NCBI RefSeq assembly: GCF_021018805.1 | Contig: NW_026961091.1 | Location: 83,379-147,378 of the forward strand | Origin: Prinia subflava | Taxonomy: Eukaryota; Chordata; Aves; Passeriformes; Cisticolidae | DNA: 64,000 nucleotides | Reading direction: 5' to 3' | Part shown: positions 49,757-60,954 of the stretch, one piece after another | Numbering within the stretch: position 1 is the first letter of the stretch | Layout: each line of letters opens with the position of its first letter | Program-made: the position numbers and the translations under genes | Notes under the pieces: model-generated | What the model was told of the DNA's origin: nothing | The model's database searches: none | Seen by the model: the letters and a program-made list of their open reading frames with translations, nothing else

Positions 49757-51647
49757 TTGGTTTCTATGGTTTGCTTTCTGGAGTTGATCAAAACACAAGT
49801 CTTGGCTGTTGTTTGTGTTCCCAAGAAATAGAGAAGCTGCTGAAGGCGCTTTCCTGCCTTTTGCAGTACCGGTTTACACTTTGCACATGTATGTGTTTTG
49901 CTTGTCACCAGACCACGAATAAAGGTGGGTACTTCCTAATTTGCTTGATTTCCATGAAAGAGCCATGTAACAGAAACCTTTCCTTTGACACTCCACCGGT
50001 TGATGTTTCTCATGTCTATAGAGCAAGACCAAAGCTGTTACTGCTTAATTTGCTAAGTTTCCATGAAAGAGCACTGTAACATAAAGCTTTGCTTTTCCGA
50101 GTGAACAGTGGTTTCTGCTTTTGGTTTCCATGGCTTGCTTTCTGGAGTTGATGAAAACACAAGTCATGTTAGTTGTTTGTGCTGCCAACCAGCAGAGAAG
50201 CTGCTGCAGACCCTCTCTTGCTTTATCCATTACTGGCTTTTACGCTGCACCGGTTGGTGTCTTTCATGTCCATAGGAGGAGAACTAAAGCTGTTACTGCC
50301 TAATTTACTAAGTTTCTGTGATAGAGCTATGTAACATACAGATTTGCTTTACAGAATGAACAGTGATCTCTGCTTTTGGTTTCTATAGTTTGCTTTCTGG
50401 AGTTGATCAAAACACAAGTCTTGTTAGTTGCTTGTGTTGCCAACCACCAGAGAAGCTGCTGCAGACACTTTCATGCCTTATGCTTTCTTTGCTTACACTC
50501 TGTACCAGTTAGTGTTTCCCATGTCTATAGAGCAAGAGCAAAGCTGGTATTGCCTAATTTGGTAGAGTTCCATGTAAGAGCTATGTAACATAAAGATTTG
50601 CTTTACAGAATGAACTGTGATCTCTGCTTTTGGTTTCCATGGCTTGCTTTCTGGAGTTGATGAAAACACAAGTCATGTTAGTTGTTTGTGCTGCCAACCA
50701 GCAGAGAAGCTGCTGCAGACCCTCTCTTGCCTTATCCATTACTGGCTTTTACGCTGCACCGGTTGGTGTCTTTCATGTCCATAGGAGGAGAACTAAAGCT
50801 GTTACTGCCTAATTTACTAAGTTTCTGTGATAGAGCTATGTAACATAAAGATTTGCTTTACAGAGTGAACTGTGATCTCTGCTTTTGGTTTCTATGGTTT
50901 GCTTTCTGGAGTTGATCAAAACACAAGTCTTGTTAGTTGCTTGTGTTGCCAACCAGCAGAGAAGCTGCTGCAGACACTTTCATGCCTTATGCTTTCTTTG
51001 CTTACACTCTGTACCAGTTAGTGTTTCCCATGTCTATAGAGCAAGACCAAAGCTGGTATTGCCTAATTTGGTAGAGTTCCATGTAAGAGCTATGTAACAT
51101 AAAGATTTGCTTTTCAGAGTGAACAGTGATCTCTGCTTTTGGTTTCTATAGTTTGCTTTCTGGAGTTGATCAAAACACAAGTCTTGTTAGTTGCTTGTGT
51201 TGCCAACCAGCAGAGAAGCTGCTGCAGACACTTTCATGCCTTATGCTTTCTTTGCTTACACTCTGTACCAGTTAGTGTTTCCCATGTCTATAGAGCAAGA
51301 CCAAAGCTGGTATTGCCTAATTTGATAGAGTTCCATGTAAGAGCTATGTAACATAAAGATTTGCTTTACAGAATGAACTGTGATCTCTGCTTTTGGTTTC
51401 CATGGCTTGCTTTCTGGAGTTGATGAAAACACAAGTCATGTTAGTTGTTTGTGCTGCCAACCAGCAGAGAAGCTGCTGCAGACCCTCTCTTGCCTTATCC
51501 ATTTCTGGCTTTTACGCTGCACCGGTTGGTGTCTTTCATGTCCATAGAAGGAGAACTAAAGCTGTTACTGCCTAATTTACTAAGTTTCTGTGATAGAGCT
51601 ATGTAACATAAAGATTTGCTTTACAGAGTGAACAGTGATCTCTGCTT
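49757..51647 (+). repeat. HOR unit 24: C-A-B-A-B-B-A, 7-mer, 1891 bp
   Basis: Monomers start at C 49757, A 50121, B 50376, A 50630, B 50885, B 51139 and A 51393. It matches unit 22 at an offset of 4292, apart from a few changes in B 50885 (TTCTTTGC instead of TTACTTGC, GAACTGTG upstream). Confidence 0.92.
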
Positions 51648-53539
51648 TTGGTTTCTATGGTTTGCTTTCTGGAGTTGATCAAAACACAAGTCTTGTCTGT
51701 TGTTTGTGTTCTCAAGAAATAGAGAAGCTGCTGAAGGCGCTTTCCTGCCTTTTGCAGTACCGGTTTACACTTTGCACATGTATGTGTTTTGCTTGTCACC
51801 AGACCACTAATAAAGGTGGGTACTTCCTAATTTGCTTGATTTCCATGAAAGAGCCATGTAACAGAAACCTTTCCTTTGACACTCCACCGGTTGATGTTTC
51901 TCATGTCTATAGAGCAAGACCAAAGCTGTTACTGCTTAATTTGCTAAGTTTCCATGAAAGAGCACTGTAACATAAAGCTTTGCTTTTCCGAGTGAACAGT
52001 GGTTTCTGCTTTTGGTTTCCATGGCTTGCTTTCTGGAGTTGATGAAAACACAAGTCATGTTAGTTGTTTGTGCTGCCAACCAGCAGAGAAGCTGCTGCAG
52101 ACCCTCTCTTGCTTTATCCATTACTGGCTTTTACGCTGCACCGGTTGGTGTCTTTCATGTCCATAGAAGGAGAACTAAAGCTGTTACTGCCTAATTTACT
52201 AAGTTTCTGTGATAGAGCTATGTAACATACAGATTTGCTTTACAGAATGAACAGAGATCTCTGCTTTTGGTTTCTATAGTTTGCTTTCTGGAGTTGATCA
52301 AAACACAAGTCTTGTTAGTTGCTTGTGTTGCCAACCACCAGAGAAGCTGCTGCAGACACTTTCATGCCTTATGCTTTCTTTGCTTACACTCTGTACCAGT
52401 TAGTGTTTCCCATGTCTATAGAGCAAGAGCAAAGCTGGTATTGCCTAATTTGGTAGAGTTCCATGTAAGAGCTATGTAACATAAAGATTTGCTTTACAGA
52501 ATGAACTGTGATCTCTGCTTTTGGTTTCCATGGCTTGCTTTCTGGAGTTGATGAAAACACAAGTCATGTTAGTTGTTTGTGCTGCCAACCAGCAGAGAAG
52601 CTGCTGCAGACCCTCTCTTGCCTTATCCATTACTGGCTTTTACGCTGCACCGGTTGGTGTCTTTCATGTCCATAGAAGGAGAACTAAAGCTGTTACTGCC
52701 TAATTTACTAAGTTTCTGTGATAGAGCTATGTAACATAAAGATTTGCTTTACAGAGTGAACAGTGATCTCTGCTTTTGGTTTCCATGGCTTGCTTTCTGG
52801 AGTTGATGAAAACACAAGTCATGTTAGTTGTTTGTGCTGCCAACCAGCAGAGAAGCTGCTGCAGACCCTCTCTTGCCTTATCCATTACTGGCTTTTACGC
52901 TGCACCGGTTGGTGTCTTTCATGTCCATAGAAGGAGAACTAAAGCTGTTACTGCCTAATTTACTAAGTTTCTGTGATAGAGCTATGTAACATAAAGATTT
53001 GCTTTACAGAGTGAACAGTGATCTCTGCTTTTGGTTTCTATGGTTTGCTTTCTGGAGTTGATCAAAACACAAGTCTTGTTAGTTGCTTGTGTTGCCAACC
53101 ACCAGAGAAGCTGCTGCAGACACTTTCATGCCTTATGCTTTACTTGCTTACACTCTGTACCAGTTAGTGTTTCCCATGTCTATAGAGCAAGACCAAAGCT
53201 GGTATTGCCTAATTTGGTAGAGTTCCATGTAAGAGCTATGTAACATAAAGATTTGCTTTTCAGAGTGAACAGTGATCTCTGCTTTTGGTTTCCATGGCTT
53301 GCTTTCTGGAGTTGATGAAAACACAAGTCATGTTAGTTGTTTGTGCTGCCAACCAGCAGAGAAGCTGCTGCAGACCCTCTCTTGCCTTATCCATTACTGG
53401 CTTTTACGCTGCACCGGTTGGTGTCTTTCATGTCCATAGAAGGAGAACTAAAGCTGTTACTGCCTAATTTACTAAGTTTCTGTGATAGAGCTATGTAACA
53501 TAAAGATTTGCTTTTCAGAGTGAACAGTGATCTCTGCTT
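51648..53539 (+). repeat. HOR unit 25: C-A-B-A-A-B-A, 7-mer, 1892 bp
   Basis: Monomers start at C 51648, A 52012, B 52267, A 52521, A 52776, B 53031 and A 53285. It matches unit 23 at an offset of 4292 up to A 52776, then lacks a 509-bp Bv-A dimer equivalent to 48739-49247. Confidence 0.92.
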
Positions 53540-55430
53540 TTGGTTTCTATGGTTTGCTTTCTGGAGTTGATCAAAACACAAGTCTTGGCTGTTGTTTGTG
53601 TTCCCAAGAAATAGAGAAGCTGCTGAAGGCGCTTTCCTGCCTTTTGCAGTACCGGTTTACACTTTGCACATGTATGTGTTTTGCTTGTCACCAGACCACG
53701 AATAAAGGTGGGTACTTCCTAATTTGCTTGATTTCCATGAAAGAGCCATGTAACAGAAACCTTTCCTATGACACTCCACCGGTTGATGTTTCTCATGTCT
53801 ATAGAGCAAGACCAAAGCTGTTACTGCTTAATTTGCTAAGTTTCCATGAAAGAGCACTGTAACATAAAGCTTTGCTTTTCCGAGTGAACAGTGGTTTCTG
53901 CTTTTGGTTTCCATGGCTTGCTTTCTGGAGTTGATGAAAACACAAGTCATGTTAGTTGTTTGTGCTGCCAACCAGCAGAGAAGCTGCTGCAGACCCTCTC
54001 TTGCTTTATCCATTACTGGCTTTTACGCTGCACCGGTTGGTGTCTTTCATGTCCATAGGAGGAGAACTAAAGCTGTTACTGCCTAATTTACTAAGTTTCT
54101 GTGATAGAGCTATGTAACATACAGATTTGCTTTACAGAATGAACAGTGATCTCTGCTTTTGGTTTCTATAGTTTGCTTTCTGGAGTTGATCAAAACACAA
54201 GTCTTGTTAGTTGCTTGTGTTGCCAACCACCAGAGAAGCTGCTGCAGACACTTTCATGCCTTATGCTTTCTTTGCTTACACTCTGTACCAGTTAGTGTTT
54301 CCCATGTCTATAGAGCAAGAGCAAAGCTGGTATTGCCTAATTTGGTAGAGTTCCATGTAAGAGCTATGTAACATAAAGATTTGCTTTACAGAATGAACTG
54401 TGATCTCTGCTTTTGGTTTCCATGGCTTGCTTTCTGGAGTTGATGAAAACACAAGTCATGTTAGTTGTTTGTGCTGCCAACCAGCAGAGAAGCTGCTGCA
54501 GACCCTCTCTTGCCTTATCCATTACTGGCTTTTACGCTGCACCGGTTGGTGTCTTTCATGTCCATAGGAGGAGAACTAAAGCTGTTACTGCCTAATTTAC
54601 TAAGTTTCTGTGATAGAGCTATGTAACATAAAGATTTGCTTTACAGAGTGAACAGTGATCTCTGCTTTTGGTTTCTATGGTTTGCTTTCTGGAGTTGATC
54701 AAAACACAAGTCTTGTTAGTTGCTTGTGTTGCCAACCAGCAGAGAAGCTGCTGCAGACACTTTCATGCCTTATGCTTTCTTTGCTTACACTCTGTACCAG
54801 TTAGTGTTTCCCATGTCTATAGAGCAAGACCAAAGCTGGTATTGCCTAATTTGGTAGAGTTCCATGTAAGAGCTATGTAACATAAAGATTTGCTTTACAG
54901 AGTGAACAGTGATCTCTGCTTTTGGTTTCTATAGTTTGCTTTCTGGAGTTGATCAAAACACAAGTCTTGTTAGTTGCTTGTGTTGCCAACCACCAGAGAA
55001 GCTGCTGCAGACACTTTCATGCCTTATGCTTTACTTGCTTACACTCTGTACCAGTTAGTGTTTCCCATGTCTATAGAGCAAGACCAAAGCTGGTATTGCC
55101 TAATTTGATAGAGTTCCATGTAAGAGCTATGTAACATAAAGATTTGCTTTACAGAATGAACTGTGATCTCTGCTTTTGGTTTCTATAGTTTGCTTTCTGG
55201 AGTTGATGAAAACACAAGTCATGTTAGTTGTTTGTGCTGCCAACCAGCAGAGAAGCTGCTGCAGACCCTCTCTTGCCTTATCCATTTCTGGCTTTTACGC
55301 TGCACCGGTTGGTGTCTTTCATGTCCATAGAAGGAGAACTAAAGCTGTTACTGCCTAATTTACTAAGTTTCTGTGATAGAGCTATGTAACATAAAGATTT
55401 GCTTTACAGAGTGAACAGTGATCTCTGCTT
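53540..55430 (+). repeat. HOR unit 26: C-A-B-A-B-B-A, 7-mer, 1891 bp
   Basis: Monomers start at C 53540, A 53904, B 54159, A 54413, B 54668, B 54922 and B/A hybrid 55176. C shares CCTATGACACTCC with C 42555 only. The last monomer has a B head on an A body. Confidence 0.9.
55176..55430 (+). repeat. B/A hybrid monomer (255 bp)
   Basis: The head is B (TTCTATAGTTTGC) but from TTGATGAAAACACAAGTCATG onward it is a normal A. The switch lies within the shared TGCTTTCTGGAGTTGAT at about 55191-55207. The equivalent monomers 47101 and 51393 have a normal A head. Confidence 0.88.
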
Positions 55431-56557
55431 TTGGTTTCTATGGTTTGCTTTCTGGAGTTGATCAAAACACAAGTCTTGTCTGTTGTTTGTGTTCTCAAGA
55501 AATAGAGAAGCTGCTGAAGGCGCTTTCCTGCCTTTTGCAGTACCGGTTTACACTTTGCACATGTATGTGTTTTGCTTGTCACCAGACCACTAATAAAGGT
55601 GGGTACTTCCTAATTTGCTTGATTTCCATGAAAGAGCCATGTAACAGAAACCTTTCCTTTGACACTCCACCGGTTGATGTTTCTCATGTCTATAGAGCAA
55701 GACCAAAGCTGTTACTGCTTAATTTGCTAAGTTTCCATGAAAGAGCACTGTAACATAAAGCTTTGCTTTTCCGAGTGAACAGTGGTTTCTGCTTTTGGTT
55801 TCCATGGCTTGCTTTCTGGAGTTGATGAAAACACAAGTCATGTTAGTTGTTTGTGCTGCCAACCAGCAGAGAAGCTGCTGCAGACCCTCTCTTGCTTTAT
55901 CCATTACTGGCTTTTACGCTGCACCGGTTGGTGTCTTTCATGTCCATAGAAGGAGAACTAAAGCTGTTACTGCCTAATTTACTAAGTTTCTGTGATAGAG
56001 CTATGTAACATACAGATTTGCTTTACAGAATGAACAGTGATCTCTGCTTTTGGTTTCTATAGTTTGCTTTCTGGAGTTGATCAAAACACAAGTCTTGTTA
56101 GTTGCTTGTGTTGCCAACCAGCAGAGAAGCTGCTGCAGACACTTTCATGCCTTATGCTTTCTTTGCTTACACTCTGTACCAGTTAGTGTTTCCCATGTCT
56201 ATAGAGCAAGAGCAAAGCTGGTATTGCCTAATTTGATAGAGTTCCATGTAAGAGCTATGTAACATAAAGATTTGCTTTTCAGAGTGAACAGTGATCTCTG
56301 CTTTTGGTTTCCATGGCTTGCTTTCTGGAGTTGATGAAAACACAAGTCATGTTAGTTGTTTGTGCTGCCAACCAGCAGAGAAGCTGCTGCAGACCCTCTC
56401 TTGCCTTATCTATTTCTGGCTTTTACGCTGCACCTTTGGTGTCTTTCATGTCCATAGAAGGAGAACTAAAGCTGTTACTGCCTAATTTACTAAGTTTCTG
56501 TGATAGAGCTATGTAACATAAAGATTTGCTTTACAGAGTGAACAGTGATCTCTGCTT
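55431..56557 (+). repeat. HOR unit 27: C-A-B-As, 4-mer, 1127 bp
   Basis: Monomers start at C 55431, A 55795, B 56050 and As 56304. As carries TTATCTATTTCTGG, shared only with 59066. From position 55592 onward the sequence parallels unit 29 at an offset of 2762. Confidence 0.92.
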
Positions 56558-58192
56558 TTGGTTTCTATGGTTTGCTTTCTGGAGTTGATCAAAACACAAG
56601 TCTTGGCTGTTGTTTGTGTTCCCAAGAAATAGAGAAGCTGCTGAAGGCCCTTTCCTGCCTTTTGCAGTACCGGTTTACACTTTGCACATGTATGTGTTTT
56701 GCTTGTCACCAGACCACGAATAAAGGTGGGTACTTCCTAATTTGCTTGATTTCCATGAAAGAGCCATGTAACAGAAACCTTTCCTTTGACACTCCACCGG
56801 TTGATGTTTCTCATGTCTATAGAGCAAGACCAAAGCTGTTACTGCCTAATTTGCAAAGTTTCCATGAAAGAGCACTGTAACATAAAGCTTTGCTTTTCCG
56901 AGTGAACAGTGGTTTCTGCTTTTGGTTTCCATGGCTTGCTTTCTGGAGTTGATGAAAACACAAGTCATGTTAGTTGTTTGTGCTGCCAACCAGCAGAGAA
57001 GCTGCTGCAGACCCTCTCTTGCTTTATCCATTACTGGCTTTTACGCTGCACCGGTTGGTGTCTTTCATGTCCATAGAAGGAGAACTAAAGCTGTTACTGC
57101 CTAATTTACTAAGTTTCTGTGATAGAGCTATGTAACATAAAGATTTGCTTTACAGAGTGAACTGTGATCTCTGCTTTTGGTTTCCAGGGCTTGCTTTCTG
57201 GAGTTGATCAAAACACAAGTCTTGTTAGTTGCTTGTGTTGCCAACCAGCAGAGAAGCTGCTGCAGACACTTTCATGCCTTATGCTTTCTTTGCTTACACT
57301 CTGTACCAGTTAGTGTTTCCCATGTCTATAGAGCAAGACCAAAGCTGGTATTGCCTAATTTGGTAGAGTTCCATGTAAGAGCTATGTAACATAAAGATTT
57401 GCTTTTCAGAGTGAACAGTGATCTCTGCTTTTGGTTTCCATGGCTTGCTTTCTGGAGTTGATGAAAACACAAGTCATGTTAGTTGTTTGTGCTGCCAACC
57501 AGCAGAGAAGCTGCTGCAGACCCTCTCTTGCTTTATCCATTACTGGCTTTTACGCTGCACCGGTTGGTGTCTTTCATGTCCATAGGAGGAGAACTAAAGC
57601 TGTTACTGCCTAATTTACTGTTTCTGTGATAGAGCTATGTAACATAAAGATTTGCTTTACAGAGTGAACTGTGATCTCTGCTTTTGGTTTCTATGGTTTG
57701 CTTTCTGGAGTTGATCAAAACACAAGTCTTGTTAGTTGCTTGTGTTGCCAACCAGCAGAGAAGCTGCTGCAGACACTTTCATGCCTTATGCTTTACTTGC
57801 TTACACTCTGTACCAGTTAGTGTTTCCCATGTCTATAGAGCAAGACCAAAGCTGGTATTGCCTAATTTGATAGAGTTCCATGTAAGAGCTATGTAACATA
57901 AAGATTTGCTTTTCAGAGTGAACAGTGATCTCTGCTTTTGGTTTCCATGGCTTGCTTTCTGGAGTTGATGAAAACACAAGTCATGTTAGTTGTTTGTGCT
58001 GCCAACCAGCAGAGAAGCTGCTGCAGACCCTCTCTTGCCTTATCCATTACTGGCTTTTACGCTGCAGCGGTTGGTGTCTTTCATGTCCATAGAAGGAGAA
58101 CTAAAGCTGTTACTGCCTAATTTACTAAGTTTCTGTGATAGAGCTATGTAACATAAAGATTTGCTTTTCCGAGTGAACAGTGGTTTCTGCTT
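56558..58192 (+). repeat. HOR unit 28: C-A-B-A-B-A, 6-mer, 1635 bp
   Basis: Monomers start at C 56558, A 56922, B 57177, A 57431, B 57684 and A 57938. C has GAAGGCCCTTTCC, shared only with 59320, and a GCAAAG tail followed by an ACCCTCTC A monomer (recombinant haplotype). A 57431 has the TTTACTGTTTCTG deletion. Confidence 0.92.
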
Positions 58193-59319
58193 TTGGTTTC
58201 TATGGTTTGCTTTCTGGAGTTGATCAAAACACAAGTCTTGGCTGTTGTTTGTGTTCCCAAGAAATAGAGAAGCTGCTGAAGGCGCTTTCCTGCCTTTTGC
58301 AGTACCGGTTTACACTTTGCACATGTATGTGTTTTGCTTGTCACCAGACCACGAATAAAGGTGGGTACTTCCTAATTTGCTTGATTTCCATGAAAGAGCC
58401 ATGTAACAGAAACCTTTCCTTTGACACTCCACCGGTTGATGTTTCTCATGTCTATAGAGCAAGACCAAAGCTGTTACTGCTTAATTTGCTAAGTTTCCAT
58501 GAAAGAGCACTGTAACATAAAGCTTTGCTTTTCCGAGTGAACAGTGGTTTCTGCTTTTGGTTTCCATGGCTTGCTTTCTGGAGTTGATGAAAACACAAGT
58601 CATGTTAGTTGTTTGTGCTGCCAACCAGCAGAGAAGCTGCTGCAGACCCTCTCTTGCTTTATCCATTACTGGCTTTTACGCTGCACCGGTTGGTGTCTTT
58701 CATGTCCATAGAAGGAGAACTAAAGCTGTTACTGCCTAATTTACTAAGTTTCTGTGATAGAGCTATGTAACATACAGATTTGCTTTACAGAATGAACAGT
58801 GATCTCTGCTTTTGGTTTCTATAGTTTGCTTTCTGGAGTTGATCAAAACACAAGTCTTGTTAGTTGCTTGTGTTGCCAACCAGCAGAGAAGCTGCTGCAG
58901 ACACTTTCATGCCTTATGCTTTCTTTGCTTACACTCTGTACCAGTTAGTGTTTCCCATGTCTATAGAGCAAGAGCAAAGCTGGTATTGCCTAATTTGATA
59001 GAGTTCCATGTAAGAGCTATGTAACATAAAGATTTGCTTTTCAGAGTGAACAGTGATCTCTGCTTTTGGTTTCCATGGCTTGCTTTCTGGAGTTGATGAA
59101 AACACAAGTCATGTTAGTTGTTTGTGCTGCCAACCAGCAGAGAAGCTGCTGCAGACCCTCTCTTGCCTTATCTATTTCTGGCTTTTACGCTGCACCTTTG
59201 GTGTCTTTCATGTCCATAGAAGGAGAACTAAAGCTGTTACTGCCTAATTTACTAAGTTTCTGTGATAGAGCTATGTAACATAAAGATTTGCTTTACAGAG
59301 TGAACAGTGATCTCTGCTT
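58193..59319 (+). repeat. HOR unit 29: C-A-B-As, 4-mer, 1127 bp
   Basis: Monomers start at C 58193, A 58557, B 58812 and As 59066. It is the second copy of the 4-mer within the 2762-bp duplication. The preceding A 57938 has a C-like tail (TTTTCCGAGTGAACAGTGG), as before C 42555 and C 60955. Confidence 0.92.
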
Positions 59320-60954
59320 TTGGTTTCTATGGTTTGCTTTCTGGAGTTGATCAAAACACAAGTCTTGGCTGTTGTTTGTGTTCCCAAGAAATAGAGAAGC
59401 TGCTGAAGGCCCTTTCCTGCCTTTTGCAGTACCGGTTTACACTTTGCACATGTATGTGTTTTGCTTGTCACCAGACCACGAATAAAGGTGGGTACTTCCT
59501 AATTTGCTTGATTTCCATGAAAGAGCCATGTAACAGAAACCTTTCCTTTGACACTCCACCGGTTGATGTTTCTCATGTCTATAGAGCAAGACCAAAGCTG
59601 TTACTGCCTAATTTGCAAAGTTTCCATGAAAGAGCACTGTAACATAAAGCTTTGCTTTTCCGAGTGAACAGTGGTTTCTGCTTTTGGTTTCCATGGCTTG
59701 CTTTCTGGAGTTGATGAAAACACAAGTCATGTTAGTTGTTTGTGCTGCCAACCAGCAGAGAAGCTGCTGCAGACCCTCTCTTGCTTTATCCATTACTGGC
59801 TTTTACGCTGCACCGGTTGGTGTCTTTCATGTCCATAGAAGGAGAACTAAAGCTGTTACTGCCTAATTTACTAAGTTTCTGTGATAGAGCTATGTAACAT
59901 AAAGATTTGCTTTACAGAGTGAACTGTGATCTCTGCTTTTGGTTTCCAGGGCTTGCTTTCTGGAGTTGATCAAAACACAAGTCTTGTTAGTTGCTTGTGT
60001 TGCCAACCAGCAGAGAAGCTGCTGCAGACACTTTCATGCCTTATGCTTTCTTTGCTTACACTCTGTACCAGTTAGTGTTTCCCATGTCTATAGAGCAAGA
60101 CCAAAGCTGGTATTGCCTAATTTGGTAGAGTTCCATGTAAGAGCTATGTAACATAAAGATTTGCTTTTCAGAGTGAACAGTGATCTCTGCTTTTGGTTTC
60201 CATGGCTTGCTTTCTGGAGTTGATGAAAACACAAGTCATGTTAGTTGTTTGTGCTGCCAACCAGCAGAGAAGCTGCTGCAGACCCTCTCTTGCTTTATCC
60301 ATTACTGGCTTTTACGCTGCACCGGTTGGTGTCTTTCATGTCCATAGGAGGAGAACTAAAGCTGTTACTGCCTAATTTACTGTTTCTGTGATAGAGCTAT
60401 GTAACATAAAGATTTGCTTTACAGAGTGAACTGTGATCTCTGCTTTTGGTTTCTATGGTTTGCTTTCTGGAGTTGATCAAAACACAAGTCTTGTTAGTTG
60501 CTTGTGTTGCCAACCAGCAGAGAAGCTGCTGCAGACACTTTCATGCCTTATGCTTTACTTGCTTACACTCTGTACCAGTTAGTGTTTCCCATGTCTATAG
60601 AGCAAGACCAAAGCTGGTATTGCCTAATTTGATAGAGTTCCATGTAAGAGCTATGTAACATAAAGATTTGCTTTTCAGAGTGAACAGTGATCTCTGCTTT
60701 TGGTTTCCATGGCTTGCTTTCTGGAGTTGATGAAAACACAAGTCATGTTAGTTGTTTGTGCTGCCAACCAGCAGAGAAGCTGCTGCAGACCCTCTCTTGC
60801 CTTATCCATTACTGGCTTTTACGCTGCAGCGGTTGGTGTCTTTCATGTCCATAGAAGGAGAACTAAAGCTGTTACTGCCTAATTTACTAAGTTTCTGTGA
60901 TAGAGCTATGTAACATAAAGATTTGCTTTTCCGAGTGAACAGTGGTTTCTGCTT
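59320..60954 (+). repeat. HOR unit 30: C-A-B-A-B-A, 6-mer, 1635 bp
   Basis: Monomers start at C 59320, A 59684, B 59939, A 60193, B 60446 and A 60700. I saw no difference from unit 28 on reading, at an offset of 2762. Confidence 0.92.

Larger units (their letters stand above)
45465..53539 (+). repeat. 4292-bp tandem duplication with a 509-bp deletion in the second copy
   Basis: Units 22+23 (45465-49756, 4292 bp) are followed by units 24+25 (49757-53539, 3783 bp) of the same order, the latter lacking one Bv-A dimer of 509 bp. Several base differences, such as those in B 46593 versus B 50885, suggest it is older than the 4797- and 2762-bp events or was altered by conversion. Confidence 0.82.
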
